DNA from: Nocardia transvalensis
GTDB taxonomy: Bacteria; Actinomycetota; Actinomycetes; Mycobacteriales; Mycobacteriaceae
Direction: 5' to 3'
Length of the DNA stretch: 64,000 nucleotides
NCBI RefSeq assembly: GCF_015477765.1
Contig: NZ_JADLQQ010000009.1
Coordinates: forward strand, 283,168 to 347,167
Below the pieces are notes generated by a model that was not told where the DNA came from, ran no database searches, and saw only the letters and a list, made by a program, of their open reading frames with translations. Positions 8,975 to 16,857 of the stretch are shown here, one piece after another. Positions within the stretch are counted from its first letter, which is position 1. Each line of letters opens with the position of its first letter. The position numbers and the translations under genes were made by a program.

Positions 8975-9138
8975 CACGCACACGCTCCTTCGACACGACG
9001 GTCCGAACTCTGGGCGAACAAGCTGATCGCTGAAGTAGGGCAACAGCCCTTGTCTGCCCGCGATTCCCGTCCTGGCCGTCCGTGATGTGGATCTCAGCGG
9101 GCAGAATTCAGGCCCTTCGGAACCCTTCGCGATCGGAG

Positions 9139-9519
9139 CTAGGGCCGGTCGAGCATGTCGGTTTGATGGGTGAGTGCGCTGTGGATCAGGGCCCTGATGG
9201 CGTCGGGGTGGCCGATGGCCCGCTGTGCCGGAATCTCACGGACGTAGCGCGCCGAGCCGGTGAGAAGGCCATCGGGATCGTCCAGGAGCACGCCTTTGTG
9301 AAAGACCAGCCGCACTCCCGTTTTGGCGGCCGAGATCCCGCACAGCCAGTCGTGCCAGCGATTTTCGACGGTAAAGGTGATCCGGCCCCACTTCACGGCT
9401 TGCTGAATCCGAGGATCCGCAGTGTTGACCAGGGCCACCAGCGCCTCGGCTTCGTCCCGCTGCTTTTCGCCGAGTCCGGCGAGCCATGCCTGGATATCCG
9501 GTTCGTGCTCATTGCTCAT
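9139..9519 (-). CDS. DUF1801 domain protein
   Basis: A 126-residue protein starting at ATG 9519 with an AGGAGG-like site (9525-9531 on the opposite strand). DIQAWLAGLGEKQRDEAEALVALV at the N-terminus and the central QAVKWGRITFTVENRWHDWLCGI fit the YdhG-like DUF1801 fold; the VKWG segment is the family hallmark. Members have been linked to iron or surfactin-related processes in Bacillus but no general activity is known. It is a single gene between the OYE and TetR genes, all on the minus strand but separated by more than 80 bases on each side. Confidence 0.8.
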   Translation of the reverse strand: MSNEHEPDIQAWLAGLGEKQRDEAEALVALVNTADPRIQQAVKWGRITFTVENRWHDWLCGISAAKTGVRLVFHKGVLLDDPDGLLTGSARYVREIPAQRAIGHPDAIRALIHSALTHQTDMLDRP

Positions 9520-9606
9520 GGCCGAGCCTCCTGTCAGACAGCGCCATTATCTCGCTGGGGTACGACAGTTTCGGAGGGCGTCGAACCGGTGGCCGAGATC
9601 GTGAAA

Positions 9607-10227
9607 CTAGGTTCGCTCGTCGGCATTTCGGGATGTTCGTGCCGACATCTCGGTCGCCGCGACGGCGAGGTCGACCAGGTCCGCGCGGATGTCGTCCAGG
9701 GGCTGGGTCGAGCCTTCGGCGCGCGCGATCATCAGAGCGCCCTCCACCGCCGACAGCATGAGCGTGGCCAGGCGGGCGGCTCGGTCGGGCGGGGCGCCGT
9801 ACTGTACGAGCGCGGCCTCCAGGGCGGTGCGCCACTGCCGGTAGGTGTCGCGGCAGGCGATGGTCAGTGCGGGGGAGCGGGGTGTCGAATCCAGTGTCAC
9901 CGCGCTCACCGGGCTGCCGCCGAGGTAATCGGTGCGCACCAGCCCTTCGCGCAGGCGATCGGCCAGTAGTTCACAGAACGCGCGGACACCATCGGAGTGC
10001 GCCGCCGTCTCCCGGATCAGGTCGGTGAACTCCGCGGCCGACTCGGTGATCGCGGCGACCGCCAGCTCCTCCTTTCCGCCCGGGAACAGGTAGTACAGGG
10101 ATCCGCGCGGGGCGCCGCTGGCGGCGACGATCTCGCTCATCGCGGTGGCCTGATAGCCCTGTCGCTGCAGTAGTTCACGGGTGGCGGCCAGCAGGCGTCG
10201 CCGGGAATCGGACGGTGGACGTGGCAC
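9607..10227 (-). CDS. TetR family transcriptional repressor
   Basis: The start is placed at GTG 10227, preceded by AAGGTGG, so the protein begins VPRPPSDSRRRLLAATREL and has 206 residues. The N-terminal helix-turn-helix is clear (GYQATAMSEIVAASGAPRGSLYYLFPGGKEEL, residues 22-55), of the LmrA/YxaF-like subgroup. The C-terminal ligand domain matches the TetR_C-type found in that group. It is divergent from the SDR gene at 10311 with 83 bases between the start codons, so it most likely represses that gene and itself. A candidate operator lies at 10246-10257. The ligand is unknown. Confidence 0.85.
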   Translation of the reverse strand: MPRPPSDSRRRLLAATRELLQRQGYQATAMSEIVAASGAPRGSLYYLFPGGKEELAVAAITESAAEFTDLIRETAAHSDGVRAFCELLADRLREGLVRTDYLGGSPVSAVTLDSTPRSPALTIACRDTYRQWRTALEAALVQYGAPPDRAARLATLMLSAVEGALMIARAEGSTQPLDDIRADLVDLAVAATEMSARTSRNADERT

Positions 10228-10245
10228 GTGACCCACCTTACTATG

Positions 10246-10257
10246 TCGACCGTTCCA
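10246..10257. promoter_or_regulatory. candidate TetR operator in the TetR/SDR divergent promoter
   Basis: TCGACCGTTCCA matches 9 of 12 positions of the known LmrA/YxaF-type operator core (TAGACCGGTCTA). It sits between the two divergent start codons, about 20 bases before the repressor start. The match is imperfect, so this is a suggestion only. Confidence 0.35.
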
Positions 10258-10310
10258 CTTACAGGCGTAGGATCGGGACCAGGTCGACAAACCCACTACG
10301 AGGAGGACTC

Positions 10311-11255
10311 ATGAAGGTCTTCGTTACCGGGGCAACCGGGTTCTTGGGTCGTCGCGTGGTACAGCGGCTGGTCGGTGAGGGGCACGAGGTGGTGGCCCTG
10401 GTCCGCGGCGGCGGGCGCGAGGTGGCGGGCGCCACCGTCGTCACCGGCGACCTGACCGATGTGGCGCAGTGGCAGGACCGGCTGTCGGGCATCGATGCGG
10501 TCGCTCACCTCGGAGGGTTGGTGACGGCCTGGGCACCCTGGCGCGAGTACGAGAAGGCCATCGTCGTGGCGACACGCGATCTGCTCGCGGCGGCCGAGGC
10601 TCACCATGTCCGGCGCTTCGTCTACATCAGCAGTGAGTCGGTCCTGCAGGACGGGCGGCCGCTGCTGGACATCACCGAGGCCCAGCCGGCTCCGGCGCAC
10701 CCCAGTTCGGGCTACGGGCGCGCCAAACTCGAAGCGGAGCAGGCGATTCGAGAGCATCGAGGTGCCATCGAGACGATCGTGCTGCGCCCGACCTTCATCT
10801 GGGGGAGGGGGTCGGCGCAGGTGGCCGACTTCGCCGATCGGGCCCGAGCGGGCAAGCTACCGCTGGTCGATCACGGTGCGGCCGTTTTCGAACACGTCCA
10901 TGTCGACAATGTCGCCGCCGCGGTCAGCGCCGCGCTGACCGAAGGAACGCCGGACGCAATCTATTTCGTCACCAACGGGGAACCGATGCCGGTCCGCGAG
11001 TTCCTGGCCGGTGTCCTGGGCGCCCAGGGCGCACCCATGCCGCGGCGTTCGGTACCGTCCCGCGTGCTGTACCCGGTGGCACGTATGAGCGAGTGGCTGT
11101 GGTCGGCACTGCCGCTGCCGGGACGCCCGCCGATCACCCCGTTCGAGGTCGAATTCTTGTCGCTGCCCCGGCGTTACGACATCGGCAAGGCCCGCCGCGA
11201 GCTCGGCTACAAGCCGATCGTCACCTACGCCGAAGGCATCGCCGACCTCACCTGA
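10311..11255 (+). CDS. NAD(P)-dependent epimerase/dehydratase (extended SDR)
   Basis: ATG 10311 follows AGGAGG with ideal spacing; the longer frame from 10215 would overlap the divergent promoter and is rejected. The 314-residue protein opens with the Rossmann motif VTGATGFLGRRVVQRL. It has the catalytic Y-x-x-x-K in SGYGRAKLEAE (about residue 140) and the post-catalytic LRPTFIWGRG and HVDNVAAAV segments of the 3-beta-hydroxysteroid dehydrogenase/epimerase-like group. A sterol, sugar or other alcohol could be the substrate. Divergent with the TetR repressor, which probably senses its substrate or product. Confidence 0.85.
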   Translation: MKVFVTGATGFLGRRVVQRLVGEGHEVVALVRGGGREVAGATVVTGDLTDVAQWQDRLSGIDAVAHLGGLVTAWAPWREYEKAIVVATRDLLAAAEAHHVRRFVYISSESVLQDGRPLLDITEAQPAPAHPSSGYGRAKLEAEQAIREHRGAIETIVLRPTFIWGRGSAQVADFADRARAGKLPLVDHGAAVFEHVHVDNVAAAVSAALTEGTPDAIYFVTNGEPMPVREFLAGVLGAQGAPMPRRSVPSRVLYPVARMSEWLWSALPLPGRPPITPFEVEFLSLPRRYDIGKARRELGYKPIVTYAEGIADLT

Positions 11256-11372
11256 CCAGAACGATCAGGAATCGAGAAGCTCTCGCCACCCCCTCGTGGC
11301 TAGCGTCTTCGCTACCGGCATTCACCCGGCAGACCGCCGGGCACGGCTTGCTCGTAGTCGGAGGAGGACTCG

Positions 11373-11813
11373 ATGAACTGGAACAAACGGGTTCGGCAGG
11401 CGCACCGATCGCTGGGCATCGTCTTTGCCGCGACCGTCATCGTCACCATCGTCGCCTTGGCGCTGCGGGGCCCGGCCTGGGTGTCCTACGTACCGCTGGC
11501 CCCACTCGCCTTGCTTCTGTTCTCCGGTCTCTACCTGCTCGTGTTGCCGTATGTCCGCGGGACGCGCAGCCCACGTGCCGCGGCCACCCCGGTCCGGCAG
11601 CTGCACCGCTGGTCGGCCATTGTCCTTGTCTCGACCGTGCTCGTCACCGTCGTCGACTTGGCGCTGCAGGGTCCGATCTGGGTGTCCTACCTGCCGCTGC
11701 TCCCGCTCACCGTGCTCCTGTTTTCCGGTCTGTACATGTTCGTGCGGCTTCCGGCCGCTGGAATCACTTATACGCGATCTGCGGTATCTCGTGGCCTTCG
11801 ACCTTGGCAGTGA
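11373..11813 (+). CDS. four-helix membrane protein with internal duplication
   Basis: Behind GGAGGA (11362-11367) starts a 146-residue protein made of two nearly identical halves. Each reads Q-x-HR-S-x-IV, a hydrophobic helix ending in VTxVALAL/VDLAL, then GP-x-WVSYLPL-x-PL-x-LLLFSGLY. Each half therefore spans the membrane twice, giving four helices, with a basic loop between (RGTRSPRAAATPVRQ). This is an internal gene duplication. I do not recognise a named family. Its last 50 bases overlap the convergent toxin gene 11764-12879, so the C-terminal tail after residue 130 diverges from the repeat. Confidence 0.7.
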   Translation: MNWNKRVRQAHRSLGIVFAATVIVTIVALALRGPAWVSYVPLAPLALLLFSGLYLLVLPYVRGTRSPRAAATPVRQLHRWSAIVLVSTVLVTVVDLALQGPIWVSYLPLLPLTVLLFSGLYMFVRLPAAGITYTRSAVSRGLRPWQ

Positions 11814-12879
11814 CCAGCTTGTCGACGGTCGCGCGAGCGGCCTGGCGGAACTGCTCCTCGGTCATGCCGGAGCCGTACTTCTCATAGAGCTCCATCCCGG
11901 CCCTCATCGTGATCTGGTCTCCCGCATCGTCTTTGCCGGTGCCCTTCTCACCGATCGAGGCTGCCTTGATCAGCGTCTCGGAGTCGATTCCCGCGGCGCG
12001 GCCGACATATCCGTAATGCATGTTCGAATAGATGTCGAAAAGCACTCGGCGATTGGTCCCCGGCTGCTGGAAGTAGCGGTCGTCGCCGGGTGCCCCTTTC
12101 GGGGTGCCTTCGCTCTTCAGGCCGAAAAGCTCTCGCAGGTCCCCCTTGTGATCCCAGTCCCGGCCGGTCGCGACCTTCTCGGCCCACATGGCGAGAGCCG
12201 TCAGGTATCTACTCCCGGCGCCTTTATCGCGACCGAACTCCCACCATTCCGATTGGCGCAGCATTTCTCGGATCGTTTTGACGGTGTCGGAGTCCAGGTT
12301 GCGCTTCATTTCTTCGAAAATGAACCGTTCCGCATCGGTGAAGCGGGTTTCCTCGCGCGTGGTCTGGCTGCGGCCGATCGCCTCGAACTCGGCCTTCATC
12401 GACGCGGCCAGCGACGACAGATCCTGCTGAAGACGCGTGTCCTCGGCTACCAAGGTGTCGACGGCCCGCAGGATCCGCTGCTCCCATCGAGCCCGGGCCG
12501 ATTCCACTTCGGGAGTCCACTGCTGACCCGGCCCGACATTGACGAACAGGTTCTGCCAGACGCTGAAACCGGCCGCCTCGGCGGAGGTGATGAGATTCCG
12601 CGCGGACTTCAACGGCGTGCTGACGTCCCAGTAGCCCTGCTCGAGTCGACTCGCTGCCTTCTCCAAGCGATCGACCATCTCGTATGCCGTCTTGCGGTCG
12701 CCGACGGCACGGGCATGCGCGGCCTCGGAGGCCAGCCCTTTCCAATCGGGCGCGCTGATGGTGGTGACGTAGCGCTTGAACAGGTTTTCGACTTGCGGGC
12801 CGAGACGTTTGAACCCGGTGGCGATATCCAGCAGGGGCTGAGCGTCGTAGCTTTCGAGTTGACTTCTGGTCGGTCTCAC
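11764..12879 (-). CDS. type VII-secreted effector with polymorphic toxin type 44 (Ntox44) domain
   Basis: The 371-residue product starts with GTG 12879, overlapping the previous stop (GTGA). Residues 1-110 are helical with a WxG turn (PDWKGLASEAAHARAVGDR), as in WXG100/LXG-type ESX substrates; residues 110-200 are a charged helical linker. The C-terminal 160 residues carry the Ntox44 hallmarks: a GRDWDHKGDL segment, the DIYSNMHYGYVGRAAGID block (about 290-307) and a final ITMRAGMELYEKYG helix. Ntox44 is a predicted nuclease toxin of polymorphic toxin systems. The upstream EspC-like gene is probably its secretion partner. No immunity gene lies downstream on this strand; the opposing four-helix membrane protein is the only close candidate. 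Confidence 0.7.
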   Translation of the reverse strand: MRPTRSQLESYDAQPLLDIATGFKRLGPQVENLFKRYVTTISAPDWKGLASEAAHARAVGDRKTAYEMVDRLEKAASRLEQGYWDVSTPLKSARNLITSAEAAGFSVWQNLFVNVGPGQQWTPEVESARARWEQRILRAVDTLVAEDTRLQQDLSSLAASMKAEFEAIGRSQTTREETRFTDAERFIFEEMKRNLDSDTVKTIREMLRQSEWWEFGRDKGAGSRYLTALAMWAEKVATGRDWDHKGDLRELFGLKSEGTPKGAPGDDRYFQQPGTNRRVLFDIYSNMHYGYVGRAAGIDSETLIKAASIGEKGTGKDDAGDQITMRAGMELYEKYGSGMTEEQFRQAARATVDKLVTAKVEGHEIPQIAYK

Positions 12880-13214
12880 CGGCGCCCCCAGGCGCCCGAG
12901 CCCTTCAGGTACGCTGCCGCCAGCATCGTCGCATTGGCATCCTCGACCTTCCGGAACTCGACCGTGATGGCATGCATGAGTTCCCCGATCTCCCGCAGCC
13001 GCCCCGACACCGTCGGAATCAAGCTGTTTTGCACACCGGTCGCCATCTTGCTCGCCTCGGCGACCGAGGGCAGCGTCGCAAAGATCGGGGCGGGCAACAG
13101 CATCGACGGCGGCACCCCGTGGACTGCGTTCAGCCCGGCCGCCTCCCCGCTCAGTGCGTGTAGTGATTTGGACATCGCGCTCAGGTGATCCAGATCAGCC
13201 TGTAACGTCGTCAT
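12876..13214 (-). CDS. EspC/WXG100-like ESX secretion-associated protein
   Basis: The true start is ATG 13214, after GGGGGATT; the long frame that extends upstream to 14477 is a shadow of the MFS gene. The 112-residue protein is almost all helix: LQADLDHLSAMSKSLHALSGEAAGLNAV, a proline-containing turn, then a long helix through VSGRLREIGELMHAITVEFRKVEDANATM. This helix-turn-helix layout, the size and an F-x-x-x-E/D ending resemble EspC-type or DUF2580 partners that travel through ESX systems as heterodimers. It is translationally coupled to the toxin gene. No ESX core genes are in the window, so secretion would need a system elsewhere. Confidence 0.65.
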   Translation of the reverse strand: MTTLQADLDHLSAMSKSLHALSGEAAGLNAVHGVPPSMLLPAPIFATLPSVAEASKMATGVQNSLIPTVSGRLREIGELMHAITVEFRKVEDANATMLAAAYLKGSGAWGRR

Positions 13215-13408
13215 CGGCAATCCCCCGTGGTAGTCATCGGTCTCCTCGAGACCCCTCCCAGACTTGCTGTCGCGAAAGCCTGTTCTCCCATATGGGAATT
13301 TACGGGATTTCGAATGCCGAGACATCACAGGAGAGTTGCATTTCGACGAAACTGGTTCGATAGCATCACATTTGGAGTCAACCGTAGTGTTAGGGAGTGC
13401 GGGTCGGG

Positions 13409-14785
13409 TCAGGCCTGCCGAGCGCGCACCCGGCTCAGGGACCGGTCGGCAAGGGCCAGGACCAGGAACAGAGCGGCGGCGGCGAGCATGAACAGGGCCA
13501 GGTGGTGGAGGCCGAGGACGCCCGAGCCGTGGGTCAGGAAGGTGCCGCTGGCGGCGGCGGAGCCGATGGCGCCCATATACATGAAGGTGCGCAGCAGACC
13601 GGCCGAGGAACCGATGCGGTCGGGATCGGCCTGGTAGTAGACGGCGTTCTGGTTGGCGAGATTGTTCAGGCCCTGCGGGATGCCCATGATCAGGGTGGCG
13701 GCGAGCAGCAGCCAGATCGCGGCCGCGGAGTGCACGGTGAGCAGCAGTGCCGAGGCGCTGAGCTGGGCGATGCCGCCGACAACGAGTTTGCCGCGAATCT
13801 CCTTGCGGCGTCCGGTGATTGCCGCAACCGCGATCGCGGTCAAGGACATGGGGAGCAGAACGAGTCCGGCGACGGTCGGATTCAGGCCGCGATCGTCCTC
13901 CATCCACTGGGTGAAGCCGTACAGGAAGCAGTACCCGACCAGGGCGGTCAACAGCATGCGCAGATAGGTGGCCAGCAGCGGGAGGTTGCCGCCGAGTACC
14001 CGCGCGTCGAGAAACGGCTGGGAGACTCGTAATTCGCGCAGCACCAGCAGAGTTGCCGACACCACGGTGATGAGCACCAGATACCAATGCGCCACTTGCG
14101 GTTTCATCAAGAACAACAGCATCGATACCAGCATCGCCGTGAACAGTGTGATGCCGGGGAGATCCAGGGCCTTCAGCGACCCGGGTTGCGGTGCAGGAGT
14201 TTTCGGCATCCGGCGAGCACCTACGACGAGGCAGGCGAGAGCGAGCGGGATGTTGACGGCGAAGGTGGTGCGCCAGCCCCCCGCGTGAATCAGCAAACCG
14301 CCCAGGGTCGGACCGATCACGGCGATCGTCTGGTTGGCGATCGCCAGCGCCGTCAGAACACTCGCCGGACTGTCGTGCCCGGTGCGTTCGGATTCGCTGC
14401 GGATCAGATACATCGACGCCGGATATCCGGCGCAGGTGCCGAACCCGAGAATCACCCGCGCGACCACGAGCACCCACAGTGCGGGCGCGAATACCCCGAG
14501 CACACCGGCGATTCCGGTCAGCACCGCCCCGGCCAGATACAGTCGCCGCGGCCCGTGCAGGTCGACCAGCCGCCCCACGACCGGCTGCCCGATGGCGGTG
14601 GCCAGATACAGCGCCGACACCAGCCAGGCGGTTTCCGACGGCGGCGCCCCGAACGCCACCCCGATCGGCACCAGTGACACCGCGATGATCGATGAGTTGA
14701 CCGGGTTGAGGATCGAGCCGAGGATCATCGGCGCGATCAACCGCCGATCGAAACGCTCCGCTGCCTGCGGAACCGTCGAAATCAT
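13409..14785 (-). CDS. MFS drug transporter, DHA2-like (14 helices)
   Basis: ATG 14785 with an upstream GGGGGA gives a 458-residue membrane protein. The first helix region holds NPVNSSIIAVSLVPIG, then AWLVSALYLATAIGQPVVGRLVDLHGPRRLYLAG, the motif-A region of MFS exporters. Later comes the NQTIAVIGPTLGGLLI (motif C) antiporter signature with GP and G residues. The number of hydrophobic segments fits 14 helices of DHA2 multidrug exporters. The start overlaps the stop of the MarR gene (ATGA), so both are one operon and MarR presumably controls efflux. The exported compound is unknown. Confidence 0.85.
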   Translation of the reverse strand: MISTVPQAAERFDRRLIAPMILGSILNPVNSSIIAVSLVPIGVAFGAPPSETAWLVSALYLATAIGQPVVGRLVDLHGPRRLYLAGAVLTGIAGVLGVFAPALWVLVVARVILGFGTCAGYPASMYLIRSESERTGHDSPASVLTALAIANQTIAVIGPTLGGLLIHAGGWRTTFAVNIPLALACLVVGARRMPKTPAPQPGSLKALDLPGITLFTAMLVSMLLFLMKPQVAHWYLVLITVVSATLLVLRELRVSQPFLDARVLGGNLPLLATYLRMLLTALVGYCFLYGFTQWMEDDRGLNPTVAGLVLLPMSLTAIAVAAITGRRKEIRGKLVVGGIAQLSASALLLTVHSAAAIWLLLAATLIMGIPQGLNNLANQNAVYYQADPDRIGSSAGLLRTFMYMGAIGSAAASGTFLTHGSGVLGLHHLALFMLAAAALFLVLALADRSLSRVRARQA

Positions 14786-15225
14786 GCGTCCCCCAATCGT
14801 TCCAGCAGGGCCAGCGCCTCGAGCACGACTCGGCGCTCGGCCTCGGTGAACCTCTCCTGCAGGGCGGTGGCCAGCCACTCGTCCTTCGCGCGCGTGCGTC
14901 CCTCGAAGAATGCGCGCCCGCGCCTGCTCAGCGACACCTGCTGCCGCCGCCGGTCGTGCGGATCGGGACGCCGCTCGATCAGCCCCTGCTCCTCCAGCGC
15001 CGCCAGCCAGGTCGCCGCGGCCTGCGGCCGAACTCGCTCGGCCGCAGCGATTTCACTGGCCGTCATCGACCCCTTCGCCAGCCGGCCGAGCACCGACAAC
15101 TGCGACGGCGTCACCTCCTGCCCGCCCGCCGCCTCCAGAAACCGGCGTCGTAACCGGCCGACCAGTACCCGCAGCTCACGGGCGGCTTGGGTGGCGGATG
15201 CGGAGGGGCGGGTGCGTTCGGCCAT
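14782..15225 (-). CDS. MarR family transcriptional regulator
   Basis: A 147-residue winged-helix protein. TPSQLSVLGRLAKGSMTASEIAAAERVRPQAAATWLAALEEQGLIERRPDPHDRRRQQVSLSRRG gives the helix-turn-helix and the wing with the conserved D-x-R-RQ. It precedes and overlaps the MFS exporter gene by four bases, the standard arrangement of an autoregulated MarR-efflux operon. An inverted repeat just upstream (15243-15261) is a plausible operator. The effector would likely be the drug exported by the MFS protein, which is inference. Confidence 0.9.
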   Translation of the reverse strand: MAERTRPSASATQAARELRVLVGRLRRRFLEAAGGQEVTPSQLSVLGRLAKGSMTASEIAAAERVRPQAAATWLAALEEQGLIERRPDPHDRRRQQVSLSRRGRAFFEGRTRAKDEWLATALQERFTEAERRVVLEALALLERLGDA

Positions 15226-15607
15226 ATCTCCAGGCTAGAACGACAACCTGAGTTGTTCAACTTGGATTGAGCAAGACAGATTGTCGATCCCGTATTCGGA
15301 TCGATGGGTCATCCGTCGAATTCCTTTCTCGGGACCTCGGAAGTCCGGTAGAAATTGGACATGCGATATGGAGCTGTAATGCCTCCGTGATTTCGGTGGG
15401 TCTGCTATACCGGTGGTTGGGGTTTGGATTGTGGTGCGGCATAAGGCACTTGGCGATAGCTGTACTCGGAAAAGGTCGGAGCCGAGGGGCTTCGGAAGGG
15501 GAAAACCGTTCAAAAGTACCGGAATTCGTGTGCGGAACGCTGCGTTATGGGGGCTTCCGCTGCGGAGGCTTCCAATTATCCACTCAACCACTAGCGAGGC
15601 TAACAAT
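15226..15607. other. divergent intergenic region, marR / XRE gene
   Basis: About 380 bases between divergent starts. It is visibly less GC-rich than its surroundings (15260-15460) and contains the candidate MarR operator at its left edge. Reading frames crossing it have no family resemblance and lack ribosome sites. Promoters for both sides are expected here; none could be fixed. Confidence 0.5.
15243..15261. promoter_or_regulatory. candidate MarR operator
   Basis: ACAACCTGAGTTGT is an inverted repeat with 5-bp arms. It overlaps a second one, GTTGTTCAAC, 18 bases upstream of the marR start. Overlapping palindromes next to the start codon are typical of MarR autoregulation. Confidence 0.45.
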
Positions 15608-16501
15608 ATGGGCGCAGAAGGTTCTACTCTCGCACGCCGGGCTCTCGGGCGAAAGCTGCAGATGATGCGCGAGAGGGCAAAGATCAAGCAGGCGGGGGCC
15701 GCTCGGATCATCGGAGTGTCGCCGCAGGGGATCGGACGGTTGGAGGAAGGACAGTCGACCAGGCTCGCGAACGATCTGTTCATGAATGCGCTGTGCGATG
15801 CGTATGGCGCGACGCAGGAAGAGCGGAGGGTCATTCTGGCCCTCGCCCAAGAGGTTCGGGACGCGGCGAAAAAAGGAGGAGGCTGGTGGCGTGCGTACGC
15901 CGACCAGATCACCGGAGGCTTCGACCATTTCCTTGCACTCGAAGAAGCGGCCATCAAGCTGACGGCCTGGAAAGTGATGGTCATACCGGGGCTGCTGCAA
16001 ACACCCGATTACAGGCGTGCGATCGCCTGGACCGAGTCGCCGAACCTGCCGACCGAGCAGATCGAGAAGCGGATCGAGTGGTCCACGCGGCGGCAGAAGC
16101 GCCTCGAAGATCCGAGCTTCACCGCCAACATCTTGCTGTCGGAGGCGGCGTTGCGGGAAGAGGTAGGTGGGCCCGGAGTGATGAAGGGCCAGCTCGGCTT
16201 CCTTGCCGATGTCGGTACCCTGCCGAACGTCTCGGTCCGGGTCGTCCCCTTCAAGGCCCGCAGCCACCTCGGGGCGTTGGTCGGATCCTTCTTTCTGATG
16301 GAGTTTCCGCTCCTCCAGCAGACGAAGCTCGTTCAGCCACCGATCGTCTACGTCGAGGAATATGCGGGCGATCTGTACCTGGAACGAGAGGAGGAGGTCC
16401 AGCGTTATCAGGATGCTCTGAGGGAGCTTGGGCGTGTAGCGTTGGGCGAAAGCGATTCCAGGCGAATGATCCTGGCCCTAGCGAAGGAGTACGGGGAGTG
16501 A
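15608..16501 (+). CDS. XRE/DUF5753 (Scr1-family) helix-turn-helix regulator
   Basis: Start at ATG 15608, eight bases after GAGG, removes 65 residues of unrelated upstream frame. The 297-residue protein begins with an XRE helix-turn-helix (RRALGRKLQMMRERAKIKQAGAARIIGVSPQGIGRLEEG). The DUF5753 domain follows: FLALEEAAIKLTAWKVMVIPGLLQTPDYRRAI, a hallmark, through QLGFLADVGTLPNVSVRVVPF. Such proteins pair with DUF397 proteins in actinomycetes and are annotated as antitoxin-like regulators. The downstream gene starts within its stop codon, completing the pair. The paired DUF397 protein may modulate its DNA binding. Confidence 0.9.
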   Translation: MGAEGSTLARRALGRKLQMMRERAKIKQAGAARIIGVSPQGIGRLEEGQSTRLANDLFMNALCDAYGATQEERRVILALAQEVRDAAKKGGGWWRAYADQITGGFDHFLALEEAAIKLTAWKVMVIPGLLQTPDYRRAIAWTESPNLPTEQIEKRIEWSTRRQKRLEDPSFTANILLSEAALREEVGGPGVMKGQLGFLADVGTLPNVSVRVVPFKARSHLGALVGSFFLMEFPLLQQTKLVQPPIVYVEEYAGDLYLEREEEVQRYQDALRELGRVALGESDSRRMILALAKEYGE

Positions 16502-16704
16502 CCAACGACCTGTCCGGGGCGAAGTGGTTCAAGTCCAGCCGTAGCAGCTCGACAAAGGAATGTGTGGAGGTCGCGCACTTGGCCGAGGGCAGCGTCGGCG
16601 TCCGTGACTCCAAGAACCCCACCGCCCCCGCGCTGGTGTTCACCCCGACCGAATGGGATGCCTTCACCGCAGGTATCCAGCAGGGCAAGTTCGACCAAGC
16701 CTAG
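16498..16704 (+). CDS. DUF397 protein, partner of the DUF5753 regulator
   Basis: GTG 16498 overlaps the regulator stop (GTGA). The 68-residue product shows all DUF397 landmarks: KWFKSSRSSSTKECVEVA, VGVRDSKNP and a closing VFTPTEWDAFTAGIQQGKFD. DUF397 proteins are small strand-rich partners of Scr1-type regulators and have been discussed as toxin-like or signalling proteins; no firm activity is known. A very long hairpin follows 12 bases after the stop. Confidence 0.9.
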   Translation: MTNDLSGAKWFKSSRSSSTKECVEVAHLAEGSVGVRDSKNPTAPALVFTPTEWDAFTAGIQQGKFDQA

Positions 16705-16715
16705 CTCCGAACAAA

Positions 16716-16785
16716 CGCACCCCTTCTGTGCAGACGCACCCCCTGCGACCGTCCGCAGGGGGTGCGTCTGCACAGAAAGGGTGCG
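16716..16785. terminator. very long inverted repeat (32-nt arms, 6-nt loop), probable bidirectional terminator
   Basis: Bases 16716-16747 and 16754-16785 are reverse complements at 31 of 32 positions around ACCGTC. Each arm holds two GC-rich CGCACCCC-type blocks flanking TTCTGTGCAGA-like sequence. It sits between the DUF397 gene and the kinase gene. Such a stem exceeds what a terminator needs. Confidence 0.7.
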
Positions 16786-16857
16786 GCTGTGGGTTGTCTG
16801 CCGACCGGTAGGTGTTGTCGGCGGCGGGGGAGTAGGTGTGGGTCGTAGAGTGCGGGG

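Noticed and set aside
11425..13188. 587-residue plus-strand frame antisense to the toxin genes
   Set aside because: Composition is that of a complementary-strand shadow and no domain is visible; the minus-strand genes explain the region.
13215..14477. long minus-strand frame continuing upstream of the EspC-like protein
   Set aside because: It is Arg/His-rich shadow sequence of the MFS transporter; the protein with a helical profile begins at ATG 13214 behind a ribosome site.
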